From: Desmonostoc muscorum LEGE 12446
Lineage (GTDB): Bacteria; Cyanobacteriota; Cyanobacteriia; Cyanobacteriales; Nostocaceae
DNA: 64,000 nt
Direction of reading: 5' to 3'
Assembly (NCBI RefSeq): GCF_015207005.2
Contig: NZ_JADEXS020000001.1
Span: 7,835,001-7,899,000 of the forward strand
Shown here: positions 27,630 to 36,747 of the stretch, piece after piece
Layout of the letters: each line of letters starts with the position of its first letter
Numbering within the stretch: the first letter of the stretch is position 1
Notes under the pieces: generated by a model
What the model saw: the letters and a program-made list of their open reading frames with translations, nothing else
Told to the model about the DNA's origin: nothing
The model's database searches: none
Translations under genes and position numbers: made by a program

Positions 27630-30600
27630 TTATTGTAGCAGCCTCCACAGGGCATTTATTTCAGCCTGCGTATAGTGAATTCCACCACCTGTAGGTGTCG
27701 GGAAAAATTGTCCTATTCTTAAGTTTGTTGCAGATCCTTGAGTACCGACTTGAACAGTAAAACTACTGATAGTAACCGGTTGTGGAATTCCTTGTGCAAT
27801 CACTGTAGGAGGTGTAGCGGAAGTTAGGACATTAACTGCTTCTTGTAAATAAGTTTCAATCGCAGCAGGAGTTGTTCCTTGTGGCCACAATGTTGTACCC
27901 AGGGTCTTATTCAGCCTACTTGGTAAATCGACATATTCATAGGTGTGATCTAGAAAATGTCCCGCAGTTGCGTTTGGAGTCAAACCTGTGTAAGGAGGTA
28001 TTGGAGTCGGTAGACTCATCACCGATTTTGTTAGTGGTGGTACTCTGAACAATGGTGCTGCATCCGCTAACTTCCGGAATACAGCTGCATTACCACTGGC
28101 TAGATTAAGAATATCCTCAACTCGCGTAACATCTCCTTTTGCAACTGCACGGGTCAAAATTGCTTCGAGTCCTGCAATTTCACCTCTTCCTCCTGCCATG
28201 ATTACATAAAGTTCAAGGTCTTCTGAGGTATTGACAAGGTTTAGAAGCCGCTCAAGTTCGGCCGCATTATTTGTAATATTTGCATTTAGAAGCTCTTGAA
28301 GCCGAGTAATACTGGGTATCTTTACATTATTGAGTAGGTTCAAAAGTTCAGTAACATTAGTAATCTGTCCGTGATTCAGTAAGTCTAAAATCTCAGTAAG
28401 ATTCGTGACCTTGCTATGATTCAACAGCCCAAGAAGTTCGGCAACATTCGCAACCTTGGTATGATTCAGCAAGCTTAAAAGCTCAGTAACATTTGCAATC
28501 TTGGCATTGTTTAGTAAGTCAAGAAGCTCAGTAACATTTGCAATCTTAGTATGATTCAACAAGTCAAGAAGCTCAGTAACAGTTGCAATCTTGGCATGAT
28601 TCAGCAAGTCAAGAAGCTCAGTAACATTCGCAATTTTGGCATTGTTTAGTAAGTCTAGAAGTTCAGCAATGTTAGTAACTTTCGTATGATTTAGTAAACT
28701 TAGCAGCTCACTAACATTCGCAATCTTGGTATTATTTAGTAAGTCAAGAAGTTCGGCAACGTTAGTAACTTTCGTATGATTTAGTAAACTTAGCAGATCG
28801 GCAACATTCGTAATCTTTCCGTGATTTAGCAAGCCGAGAAGTTCGGTAACATTTGCGATCTTGGTGTGATTCAACAGGCTGAGAATTTCAGCAGCATTCT
28901 CAATCTTGGTACTGTTTAATAAACTTATAATATCGGCAGCGTTGCTAATCTTAGCATGGTTTAGTATATCTAAAAGCTCAGTACCATTGGCAATCTTAGC
29001 ATTGTTTAGTAGCTCCTCAAATTGAGCCAGATTTGTAATTTTAGTGTGATTAACTAAGCTCTGTAATAGAGTTACGTTATCTGCTATTTTAGTATTACCA
29101 AGAAGCTGCTCTAACTTAACCACAGTCATTCGGGAAGAGCCATCAGCATTACGCAGAAAATTCTTCAAAATGCTTCCAGTCATACCCGGTTTGCCTAGCA
29201 AGCTGAGGAAATTATCAACTGTAATTCCTTCAATCCGAAGAATTTCTAATAAGGTATCAATATTTCTTTCTGCTCTAATTAGCTCCAAAGCTTTCTCGGA
29301 ATTCTTAGCAAGCTCAATCAATTGAATGGCTTTATCAACATCCTTGACTTCATCTAAAACTGCCAGACTGGCCTCTATGCTTCCAAAGCGCCGCAGTTGC
29401 ATAATCCAACGCATTTTTTGCATTGCTCCAGCACCTTCTGTCAATTCAGAGATAGTCCTGAATGCTTTGGCAAACTGAAGAATTTCTAGTACGCTGACAA
29501 AAATAAGTAAGCCTTCAATTAATGCTTTGCCCAAATGTTTTCCTTTTTCATAGGCACTAATTAAAGGATTAAAAAGCATTACTATGTGATATGCCAGGTT
29601 TAGAGCTCCCATTACAATCCCAACACCCACTAATATGGGAACTGAGACTTCAGGGAAAGCACAGGCTAGGATAATCAAGACAATTAGTCCAATGACTCCC
29701 AAGCTTGCCCAGATATTACCTCTATCTGCTTCAGCGAGAAGTTCCAGTAAACCCGCCGCAAGACTGATCAGGCCTCTAATTAAGTTCTCAATCCACTCAA
29801 GTATCCCTGCGACTACACCAAGAACAAAATCAGCGATCGCGTTACCTGTTCTCAGATAACTGAAAACATCATCAACTAGCGATCGCTGTATAACTATTTC
29901 ATCTTTTGCGCTTTGTTGAACTGGTTGTTGATCGACGGATTCTGTCTTTCTCGATACTTGACCTGGTAGCAATTGGGTCAGCGATTCTTCAGTGTCAGCT
30001 TCACCACCCTTTTGACGTTGCACATTCTGTGGAAAACTTCCCACTGGAGGCTCAAGCCAATCTTTGGAAGTAGGTGATGCCTTGCCAACCTGGTTACCCA
30101 AAATTTCTGGTTTTGGAGTTTGCATCACTTGATCTGCTACCTGTTCCGCTTCTTGCTCAAACGGATCGGAGGGATCGCTAATGGAAATCCCCTCTGCTGT
30201 CGGTGTGCCTGCCACAGCTCCATTTGCCTGCTGTACGGTATGCACCACCTCATGGGCAATCAGATGCCGTCCCTCTGTGGAAGTTGGGTTGTAGCTACCG
30301 GAACTAAAGAAAATATCCTGACCTGTGGTGAAGGCAACTGCATTCACCGATTGAGAAAGTTGATCTGCCTCGCTATCGGTATGGATTCGCACGTTGGATA
30401 AATCTGCCCCTAAATGCGGCTCCAAATGCTGCTGAACCCCATGATCCAGTCTGCTGCCGCTACCGGATGCCGCATCGATGCGTTGGGCGATCGCCCCCTG
30501 TGCAGCTGTGTCAGCGCCATCGTCCTGCCGCTGAATCATCCGCTGACCCGGTAGGGGTTCCGGCTGCGGAGGACCGCCGATGGCACTGGGAGAAGATGGA

Positions 30601-30938
30601 CCAAAACCCAGACTAGCCGGTAGCAATCGTCCGATATCAAGGTGCATCCCCAGCATCAGATTATCACCACCCGTATTCAGTTCCAGGTGCAACCAGTTGA
30701 CTCCGGGAACAGGCAGTACTTGTCCATTGAGTTTGTCTAACGCAAATCGTCGAGCCTCTGGATTAGAGAAAACCCCGGTCAGCACACCTGCGCCAATTAA
30801 CACTGTTGTACTCACCACACCAATCTGCTCACCCGTGTTCAGCCGCGACCAGTCTTGAGTAATACGCTCGCTCGCTTGGGTTCGTAGGGAAATAAGTCCG
30901 CTATTAATTGCCGGAACAGCCATAATCGCCCGCAACAA
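27630..30938 (-). CDS. DUF4157 (eCIS-core) protein, C-terminal part, with solenoid and toxin-like domain
   Basis: 1102 residues. A DUF4157 domain spans about 155-240, with SNVRIHTDSEADQL, a GQDIFF strand and the zincin-like HEVVH at about 229. A hydrophobic segment (about 365-460) follows, then some 18 units of a 15-residue repeat (LLNHTKIANVTELLD type, about 606-893), and a C-terminal region (about 985-1102) with GHFLDHTYEY resembling compact toxin nucleases. DUF4157 is the conserved domain of cargo of extracellular contractile injection systems. The frame is open up to 31139 with no start codon before the TTG at 30938 or ATG at 30923, so this is the 3' part of a gene broken at 31134-31139. 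Confidence 0.8.
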   Translation of the reverse strand: MLRAIMAVPAINSGLISLRTQASERITQDWSRLNTGEQIGVVSTTVLIGAGVLTGVFSNPEARRFALDKLNGQVLPVPGVNWLHLELNTGGDNLMLGMHLDIGRLLPASLGFGPSSPSAIGGPPQPEPLPGQRMIQRQDDGADTAAQGAIAQRIDAASGSGSRLDHGVQQHLEPHLGADLSNVRIHTDSEADQLSQSVNAVAFTTGQDIFFSSGSYNPTSTEGRHLIAHEVVHTVQQANGAVAGTPTAEGISISDPSDPFEQEAEQVADQVMQTPKPEILGNQVGKASPTSKDWLEPPVGSFPQNVQRQKGGEADTEESLTQLLPGQVSRKTESVDQQPVQQSAKDEIVIQRSLVDDVFSYLRTGNAIADFVLGVVAGILEWIENLIRGLISLAAGLLELLAEADRGNIWASLGVIGLIVLIILACAFPEVSVPILVGVGIVMGALNLAYHIVMLFNPLISAYEKGKHLGKALIEGLLIFVSVLEILQFAKAFRTISELTEGAGAMQKMRWIMQLRRFGSIEASLAVLDEVKDVDKAIQLIELAKNSEKALELIRAERNIDTLLEILRIEGITVDNFLSLLGKPGMTGSILKNFLRNADGSSRMTVVKLEQLLGNTKIADNVTLLQSLVNHTKITNLAQFEELLNNAKIANGTELLDILNHAKISNAADIISLLNSTKIENAAEILSLLNHTKIANVTELLGLLNHGKITNVADLLSLLNHTKVTNVAELLDLLNNTKIANVSELLSLLNHTKVTNIAELLDLLNNAKIANVTELLDLLNHAKIATVTELLDLLNHTKIANVTELLDLLNNAKIANVTELLSLLNHTKVANVAELLGLLNHSKVTNLTEILDLLNHGQITNVTELLNLLNNVKIPSITRLQELLNANITNNAAELERLLNLVNTSEDLELYVIMAGGRGEIAGLEAILTRAVAKGDVTRVEDILNLASGNAAVFRKLADAAPLFRVPPLTKSVMSLPTPIPPYTGLTPNATAGHFLDHTYEYVDLPSRLNKTLGTTLWPQGTTPAAIETYLQEAVNVLTSATPPTVIAQGIPQPVTISSFTVQVGTQGSATNLRIGQFFPTPTGGGIHYTQAEINALWRLLQ
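28260..29120. repeat. 45-bp tandem repeat in the eCIS-core gene
   Basis: About 18 consecutive 45-base units encode the 15-residue repeat. Several adjacent units are nearly identical at the DNA level, for example around 28480-28640 and 28660-28800, which indicates recent duplication. Confidence 0.85.
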
Positions 30939-31030
30939 ATCCCCTGTGGTGGCATTTTTGGGCGGATTAGGATCTGGATCTGCACTTGCAGGTGGGGGAG
31001 AAGCGGCTGGAGGGGTTGCTTGTCTAAGAA

Positions 31031-31894
31031 TTAGATCCGAGCCGTTGGTTTCCTCAGATGGAGAGGAAGCTGTTTGAGTCGGTGATAGAGTGGCAAACAG
31101 ATTGGTTGTTGAGGTTGTATTGTCGGGTGGGTTGGGGGGTTATCTGAAATAGGCAATCCGCTCAGGTCGATTTGCCCCAGAGCCGATTCAATGGTTTCGG
31201 GAACCAACTGCTGCTCCAACTGTTCCAGGGCGAAGTCCTGTATCTTTGGATCGGGGCTGGGACTGGAATCCTGCGCCGTTTGATTTGTAGTGGTAGTAGG
31301 CTGTGGCGAAGGAGGAGTCTGTTGACCGTTGGCAGGAGGCTGTAGACTATTGGTTTCATCTCGTTGGATGATATTATCTTCCTGTTTGGCAGCATATTTG
31401 GGGGATAGGTTTTCCCTGAGCGATCGCATTACCACAGCCTCGTTTGACTCTGGAATTTGCATTGGCATCACTTCATCCACAGCCCAATCAGCTTGTTGTT
31501 CGTAGAGGCTTTGTGGCTGACTCACCCTCATTTGAGCTTGCACTGGCAACATCGAAATGTCGCTAAAATCGTCATCTCGATCGAGAGGATCTCTGAATTG
31601 ACTCGTTGAGAGTTTTGCCTGTGGACGGAATGAGATTCGACTAATATCGTGTGCCAGAGGCTCTTGTTTGAAAGCTTCTCCCTCCAGGGACTGCTGATGA
31701 GCAGACTCAGTATCTTGCTGGTTTGATGACTCCTGAGCTGATGATTCTGGCAAAGCAGTATTTGGCTGTAAACCAAAACTAGGCGTGGGATTCGCCAATG
31801 TTGGGGTCGTTGGTGAGACAAGCGAGGGATTGGGAACAGTTGATTTATCGCCCTTTTTGGGGTGTATCTTTGTGTGATTGCTCATCCCACTCAA
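31031..31894 (-). CDS. DUF4157 protein, N-terminal part (frameshifted)
   Basis: 287 residues, mostly Ser/Thr/Pro/Gln-rich linker. Residues about 130-145 (YEQQADWAVDEVM) are the short motif that precedes DUF4157 in eCIS-core proteins (usually YExEADRxAxxVM). The final ~35 residues are out of frame: adding one C to the C6 tract at 31134-31139 joins SDNPP to NPPDNTT and fuses this piece with the downstream 1102-residue part. The full span 31894-27630 plus one base is exactly 1422 codons. Either an assembly error or a slipped-strand switch; the gene is probably one protein of about 1421 residues. Confidence 0.75.
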   Translation of the reverse strand: MSGMSNHTKIHPKKGDKSTVPNPSLVSPTTPTLANPTPSFGLQPNTALPESSAQESSNQQDTESAHQQSLEGEAFKQEPLAHDISRISFRPQAKLSTSQFRDPLDRDDDFSDISMLPVQAQMRVSQPQSLYEQQADWAVDEVMPMQIPESNEAVVMRSLRENLSPKYAAKQEDNIIQRDETNSLQPPANGQQTPPSPQPTTTTNQTAQDSSPSPDPKIQDFALEQLEQQLVPETIESALGQIDLSGLPISDNPPTHPTIQPQQPICLPLYHRLKQLPLHLRKPTARI

Positions 31895-31988
31895 TCCCCT
31901 GTGTTACACAATGTTGATAAATAATACCCACGATACAACTTCTCAAAACCCTGCCATATTGGACTAAAGTCTAATGTTTGCCTGTTCA

Positions 31989-32084
31989 TACAGCAGTTTT
32001 CATGTATTTGAACCACATCTGTTGTAGGGGCACAGCATTGCTGTGCCCCTACCGCGTGGTCTATTTACCTGAAAATAGCTGTAA
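31989..32084. mobile_element. MITE-like inverted repeat, type TTACAGC, copy 2
   Basis: A 96-bp copy of the element at 15210-15306, with the same left end (CAGTTTTCATGTATTTGAAC), the same GGCACAGCATTGCTGTGCC core and the same right end (CTGAAAATAGCTGTAA). It lies between the eCIS-core gene and the ABC ATPase. Confidence 0.8.
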
Positions 32085-32109
32085 ATCCAAAATTCAAAAT
32101 CTAAAATAG

Positions 32110-33786
32110 TTAAGCCCGTGCTAATAAAGGAGCAGCATCTAGTAAGGTTTTGGTATAGGGGTGCTGAGGATTGGCAAAAATCTTTTTAGTATCACCGAGT
32201 TCAACAATTTTACCGCCGTTCATCACGGCAATGCGATCGCACAAAAATCTAGCTAACCAAAGATCGTGAGTGATGAACAGATAAGTTAACTCAAATTCTT
32301 CTTTTAATTGCAACATCAAATCTAGCACTTGTGACTGCACGCTAGCGTCTAACATACTCACCGGTTCATCGCAAATCAAAAGTTTCGGGTGAGTAATCAA
32401 AGCACGAGCGATCGCTACTCTTTGTTGTTGTCCTCCAGATAAATCTGATGGATAACGTTCATAATATATTTCTGGCGGTGTTAAGCCAACTTTTTCTAAC
32501 ATCCACAAAACTTGTTCTTTCGCTTTCACAGGATTGGCAAGATTGTGAATAAATAAAGGATCGGCTATACTTTGTCCCACTGTCATCGCTGGATTAAGAC
32601 AAGCATGAGGGTCTTGAAACACCATTTGGATTTGTCGCCGTGAAGACCGAATTTCTTGAGGCGACAGTTTAGTTAAATCCTGTCCTAAAAACTCAACTTT
32701 CCCAGAGGTGGGACGAATTAGTTGCAAAATTGTCCGTGATAATGTACTTTTACCGCAACCTGATTCCCCAACTAAGCCAAGAATTTCTCCGGGATAAAGA
32801 TCCAGATTAATACCATCTACTGCTTTAATTGTCTCTGATTGTCTGTTAAATAGTCTTTCAATAAAGTTAGGTTCTATAGTGTAATATTGTTTGAGATCCG
32901 TGACACTCAAAATCGGAGATTTCTCTTTAATATTCGCTAACTGCTTTTCCTCCCCAGTCCCCAGTCCCCAGTCCCCAGTCCCTATTTCATCCACTGCTTG
33001 AATATGTAAAGCTGCTTTCAGGAGCGATCGCGTGTATTCATGTTGCGGTTGTCTAAATACACTTTCTGTGGTGCCCATTTCCACCATTTTACCGTGATAC
33101 ATGACGCCAATGCGATCGCAATACTCAGCTACCATTGCTAAATCATGAGATATCAGCAGCAATCCCATGTTTTCTTCACTACACAGCCGAGTTAATTCTT
33201 TTAATATCTGCGCGGAAACGGTAACATCTAAACTTGTCGTGGGTTCATCTGCAACAATCAACTTGGGATTGAGAAGTAAAGCTAAAGCGATCGCTACCCG
33301 TTGTCGCATTCCACCGCTAAATTCGTGAGGATACTGATTCCAGCGACTCGCGGGAATATTTACCTTTGCCAATGTTGCAAGTGCTTTTTCTTTGGCTTGC
33401 GGTGCTGATAATTCCGGTGAGTGCGCTTGCAGAGTTTCGATACAATGCTTACCAATAGTCATCAGCGGATCGAGGCGTGTCATCGGATCTTGAAAAATTA
33501 AGGCGATCGCTTCTCCGCGAAATTTCCGCAACTGGTTAGGCGTTAAATCAAATACTGACTGTCCCTGAAATGTCACCCGTCCCTCAACGCGACTAGAAGC
33601 TGGTAGCAAGCGCATTACTGCACGTCCAATAGTTGACTTCCCACAACCCGACTCTCCTACCAATCCCATTTTTTCACCTCGTTGCAAGGTGAAAGATACA
33701 TCATCAACTGCCCAGCTTGGTGCTTCTCCACTTCGTTGAGGATAGGCAACTCGGAGATTTTCGATACAAAATAAGGCTTCACTCAT
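32110..33786 (-). CDS. Fused two-domain ABC ATPase, oligopeptide (DppD-DppF/YejF) type
   Basis: 558 residues with two complete ABC domains of the peptide/nickel family. Each has Walker A GESGCGKST (about 40 and 345), an ABC signature (FSGGMRQRVA and LSGGQQQRVA) and Walker B (LIVADEPTTS and LLICDEPVSM). Fused ATPases of this kind (YejF, GsiA) power uptake of peptides or glutathione; the permeases and binding protein are not nearby. The linker at about 268-277 (GTGDWGLGTG) is encoded by an STRR array at 32953-32986. Confidence 0.93.
   Translation of the reverse strand: MSEALFCIENLRVAYPQRSGEAPSWAVDDVSFTLQRGEKMGLVGESGCGKSTIGRAVMRLLPASSRVEGRVTFQGQSVFDLTPNQLRKFRGEAIALIFQDPMTRLDPLMTIGKHCIETLQAHSPELSAPQAKEKALATLAKVNIPASRWNQYPHEFSGGMRQRVAIALALLLNPKLIVADEPTTSLDVTVSAQILKELTRLCSEENMGLLLISHDLAMVAEYCDRIGVMYHGKMVEMGTTESVFRQPQHEYTRSLLKAALHIQAVDEIGTGDWGLGTGEEKQLANIKEKSPILSVTDLKQYYTIEPNFIERLFNRQSETIKAVDGINLDLYPGEILGLVGESGCGKSTLSRTILQLIRPTSGKVEFLGQDLTKLSPQEIRSSRRQIQMVFQDPHACLNPAMTVGQSIADPLFIHNLANPVKAKEQVLWMLEKVGLTPPEIYYERYPSDLSGGQQQRVAIARALITHPKLLICDEPVSMLDASVQSQVLDLMLQLKEEFELTYLFITHDLWLARFLCDRIAVMNGGKIVELGDTKKIFANPQHPYTKTLLDAAPLLARA
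32953..32986. repeat. STRR (CCCCAGT)n inside the ABC ATPase linker
   Basis: Four to five heptamers of CCCCAGT in tandem. They are translated in frame between the two ATPase domains, where an insertion would be tolerated. Confidence 0.85.
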
Positions 33787-34164
33787 ACTTAGTTATCAGC
33801 CCTGAGCTAGCAGCTGCGATAATTTCAAATTTTAGATAGTTTAGCAGATTATTTTCAGACCTTCCTTGTGCAAATATAGCGATCGGCTTTTATTTTTGAA
33901 CTCATTTACGTAGGTAGGGAGTGGGGAGTAGGGAGTAGTGAATAGGGAATCAGCCTTTTTCAGAGGGCGAGTTTGTTCAAAAATCAAATAGGAGTCCTAT
34001 ATCTTGAATATATTAGCGATATTAGCGATCGCTTGGATGACAGTTCTACAGCTTAACAGGGAATAGGAAATAGGCAAGAGGCAATTAATCTTTCCCTACT
34101 CCCTACTCCCTACTCCCTATTCCCCAACAATCACTAAATTCATCAATCAAATAGGAGTGCTATA
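33787..34164. repeat. Gap with inverted STRR arrays
   Basis: AGGGAGT heptamers at 33913-33950 are answered by CTACTCC heptamers at 34091-34126. AAATAGGAGTCCTATAT (about 33985) and AAATAGGAGTGCTATAT (about 34149) form a near-identical direct pair. No gene seen in the 378 bases. Confidence 0.7.
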
Positions 34165-34473
34165 TTAACGTTCATGCTCTTGATTGTGATCGGTTGTGCC
34201 TTGGTCAGTTTCTAATAGTCGTGAAATCAACACGTCTGGTTTTCTACTGATCACAGACTTAACTTTATCAACTGCAATTACTTCACTGATTTTGACAACC
34301 ATTTCCCAGAGAGTATCTTCCTCTGTATCTTTGTTGTAAGTTCTATGTTTAAACCACAACAAATCATCCCAAACTCCGATAATTGTAGCAAAATACCACT
34401 TTTCTCGTATTAGTATCCAGATTTCTTGTTCTAAGTAAGTCTGTAGAAGAGATTTCACAATGCTTGAGATCAT
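34165..34473 (-). CDS. Small unknown protein
   Basis: A 102-residue protein I do not recognise. The first ~60 residues are hydrophobic/aromatic with a beta-like pattern (IWILIREKWYFATIIGVWDD) but no clear transmembrane helix; the C-terminus is charged. An Sm-like or small scaffold fold is conceivable but not supported. It stands alone. Confidence 0.6.
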   Translation of the reverse strand: MISSIVKSLLQTYLEQEIWILIREKWYFATIIGVWDDLLWFKHRTYNKDTEEDTLWEMVVKISEVIAVDKVKSVISRKPDVLISRLLETDQGTTDHNQEHER

Positions 34474-34699
34474 AAAAAATATTGTGCTACATATTAAGTA
34501 AGTATGAATAGATTTAACAACAGTAAAAATACTGTGATTTATTTGTATCCAAATATTAAGAAAATTAAAAAATATAAAGCAAAAACTTGATTAAAACTAC
34601 AGTTGAACAGATAGTTCAGATGATAATTTTGTTACCTTTGGAAATTGTGCTTCTATAAAATAGAATTTCAAGTTTTAGTATAGGCTGCTACAGACAATA

Positions 34700-34789
34700 T
34701 AGCGGTTCCCATTAAGGTGGGGCACAAGATTATATCGTAACGTGTAGGGGCACGGCAGTGCCGTGCCCGTGGTGTACTCATATCTATTA
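34700..34789. mobile_element. MITE-like element, type TATAGYGG, partial copy 2
   Basis: The left end TATAGCGGTTCCCATTAAGG matches the element at 26882, followed by a related palindrome core GTAGGGGCACGGCAGTGCC at 34744. The expected right end is not recognisable; a CAATAC-family element follows at 34790. Confidence 0.6.
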
Positions 34790-34878
34790 CAATACTGTTC
34801 GGTTAAGGCAGCAGACGCGATTTATCCCGTCTTTGGAATTTAGAATTTTAATCAAAAAACCTTAACTGAAGCGTATTG
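34790..34878. mobile_element. MITE family CAATAC, copy B
   Basis: An 89-bp element with ends CAATACTGTTCGGTTAAG (34790-34807) and CTTAACTGAAGCGTATTG (34861-34878). The perfect 10-bp direct repeat ATATCTATTA flanks it (34780-34789 and 34879-34888). This is the shortest of the three copies; the interior lacks a hairpin core. Confidence 0.92.
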
Positions 34879-34885
34879 ATATCTA

Positions 34886-35389
34886 TTAACTATTACTAAC
34901 AGTTACAGCTACCTTCGCGTGTTTATTAACATAGTCCACAAATAGTTGCTTCAACCGAGGACTAACACCAGCGTGTTCAAAGAACCCAAAGCCTACATTC
35001 CGAGCTTTTGATAAGGTTTGCTCTGGTGTTAATCCTTCTTTAATAGCGACACTCAATAGGGCAATTCCAGTCGATCGCATCCCTGCTGCACAATGTACAA
35101 CTGCTGGTTTCGGAATTTGTTCGAGTGTTGTCAGTATTTTGGTAATTAACTCTTCATTTAGCGCTTCGAGCTTGAGTGGCACATTTGTATAGTACAGCCC
35201 CAATGCTTGGGCTACCCGTTGCTCATCGTGGGAAAATCCCAACTCATCAGGCGATCGCAGATTTAAAACGGACTTAAAACCTTCTTGGCTAGCTTGCTCG
35301 AGCTGTTTTGGTATGACTTGTCCTGTGGTTGTCAAATTTTCGTTAATTTGTATGGCGTTGATCACATTCACTCCTTTGAACTTTTCCAT
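34886..35389 (-). CDS. PTP/DSP-like phosphatase (DUF442/Blh type)
   Basis: A 167-residue protein with the cysteine phosphatase loop VVHCAAGMRSTG (HCx5R) at about residues 97-108 and the N-terminal segment NENLTTTGQVIPKQLEQASQ typical of the DUF442, beta-lactamase-hydrolase-like group. Family members are dual-specificity-type phosphatases, some linked to sulfide metabolism. The ATG at 35389 is preferred; the frame is open to an upstream ATG at 35437 whose product would carry 16 atypical residues. The final residues overlap the right-hand target duplication of MITE copy B. Confidence 0.82.
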   Translation of the reverse strand: MEKFKGVNVINAIQINENLTTTGQVIPKQLEQASQEGFKSVLNLRSPDELGFSHDEQRVAQALGLYYTNVPLKLEALNEELITKILTTLEQIPKPAVVHCAAGMRSTGIALLSVAIKEGLTPEQTLSKARNVGFGFFEHAGVSPRLKQLFVDYVNKHAKVAVTVSNS

Positions 35390-35867
35390 GTCTGGCAGCT
35401 TGATAAATCCTCTAACAAGCAAGCTTTGAGAATACATTCATACAATTGCAACAAAATTTGCCAAATTTCAGAAGTTATCGCTTGATAACTTCTTAATTTG
35501 CCCTTTGGGTTGATTATTTTATTGCTTCATCTATAATATACGGTTTGCCGATAGATTTAGTGTAGATTAAAATATATTATATATTTTAACGAAAAGTTTA
35601 CCGGAGTTTATATTTTGAGCGAACTTAATATTCTGAATCCCCAGATGATATGGGAAACCGGAAGCAAGCTAGAGAAACACCAAGTGTACGTAGCATCTTT
35701 CAGGAAGAAATTGATACTCCCCGAACTGAACAAGTTTCGCTTATCTGGCGACATGCCGCGCGATCGCTCACTTGCTCGAAAAGTTCGGGTATTCTTGGTT
35801 CAATAACTCGTTGTTAGACGACAGGATAAAATTGCTTGAAAGATGGAAGAGGCAATCCTATAGAACT
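35390..35867. other. Intergenic region with possible gene remnant
   Basis: A divergent gap of about 480 bases. A 63-codon frame (35615-35806) and the upstream extension of the methyltransferase frame (from 35772) are open here, but neither resembles a known protein and they sit in overlapping frames, suggesting decayed coding sequence. No repeat array. Confidence 0.45.
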
Positions 35868-36665
35868 ATGAGTAGAAATTCAATAGACAATCGCAAAAAA
35901 ATGGTTGCTCTCAGACACACTCATTTCCAGCAACATTTACCTATAAATCAGCAGCTGATTGATTTAGTCGGGGATATAGATAGTCACGCTTTTTTAAGAA
36001 ACCCTGCTTCTCAGAATATTTTCCTCTACCTGACAGAATACGTAAGGGCTATTTTGGAGTATTGGTTTGGGGCAAGTCTGGATAAAATACGCGTTCTTGA
36101 TTGGGGGTGTGGTAAAGGACATATTTCCTTTTTAATGCGTGAAATGGGTATCGAAATTACTAGTTGTGATGTGCGCGGTGCTGATGATTCAGCTTTTGGT
36201 CAGATTACACCAATCATCGAAAAAGCATCTCTAAAAGTTGTCACCCTAGAACATCCATATTTACTTCCTTTCAGTGATGCAAGCTTTGATGTTGTCTTAA
36301 GTTTTGGAGTTCTTGAACACGTTCCCAATGACCTTGCTTCTCTTGCTGAGATTCATCGAGTGTTGAAACCATCAGGTCTTTTGTTGTGTTTTTTCCTTCC
36401 TTATTACCTTTCTTGGACTCAGCATTTAGCCCATTTGCGAGGAGACTTTTACCACGATCGCCTGTATTCCAAAAAAATGGTAAAACACCTCCTCAAGCAA
36501 ACTAATTTTGAACTCCTCGACCTTTGGCATAGACAACTTTTGCCTAAAAATCGTGTTTCCTATGCTAAATACCACATTTTTGAATCTGTAGACCAATGGT
36601 TAACTAAAAATACACCGCTCAAATATACTGCAACTAATATTGAGTTCGTCGCTGTTAAAAGTTAA
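35868..36665 (+). CDS. Class I SAM-dependent methyltransferase
   Basis: A 265-residue protein with motif I VLDWGCGKGHISFLM and the acidic loop SCDVRGAD, then PFSDASFDVVLSFGVLEHV and LKPSGLLLCFFLPYY, a typical Methyltransf_11/25 layout. The C-terminal ~90 residues (RGDFYHDRLYSKKMVKHLL) may bind the substrate, possibly a sugar or lipid. The ATG at 35868 is used: GGAAGAGG lies upstream, and the in-frame extension to 35772 lacks support. AT-rich compared with housekeeping genes here. Confidence 0.82.
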   Translation: MSRNSIDNRKKMVALRHTHFQQHLPINQQLIDLVGDIDSHAFLRNPASQNIFLYLTEYVRAILEYWFGASLDKIRVLDWGCGKGHISFLMREMGIEITSCDVRGADDSAFGQITPIIEKASLKVVTLEHPYLLPFSDASFDVVLSFGVLEHVPNDLASLAEIHRVLKPSGLLLCFFLPYYLSWTQHLAHLRGDFYHDRLYSKKMVKHLLKQTNFELLDLWHRQLLPKNRVSYAKYHIFESVDQWLTKNTPLKYTATNIEFVAVKS

Positions 36666-36747
36666 TATTGTAAGCTGCTTTGATTTTTGAACTTACAGCA
36701 GAATTCAGAATTCAGAATAGAGAACAGTTTCTCTGCCTAGCTTTTAG

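Noticed and set aside
28260..29120. 45-bp tandem units considered as a CRISPR array
   Set aside because: No spacers; the units are translated as a continuous 15-residue repeat.
35615..35806. 63-codon frame before the methyltransferase
   Set aside because: No ribosome site, no recognised similarity and an overlap with another open frame; probably decayed sequence.
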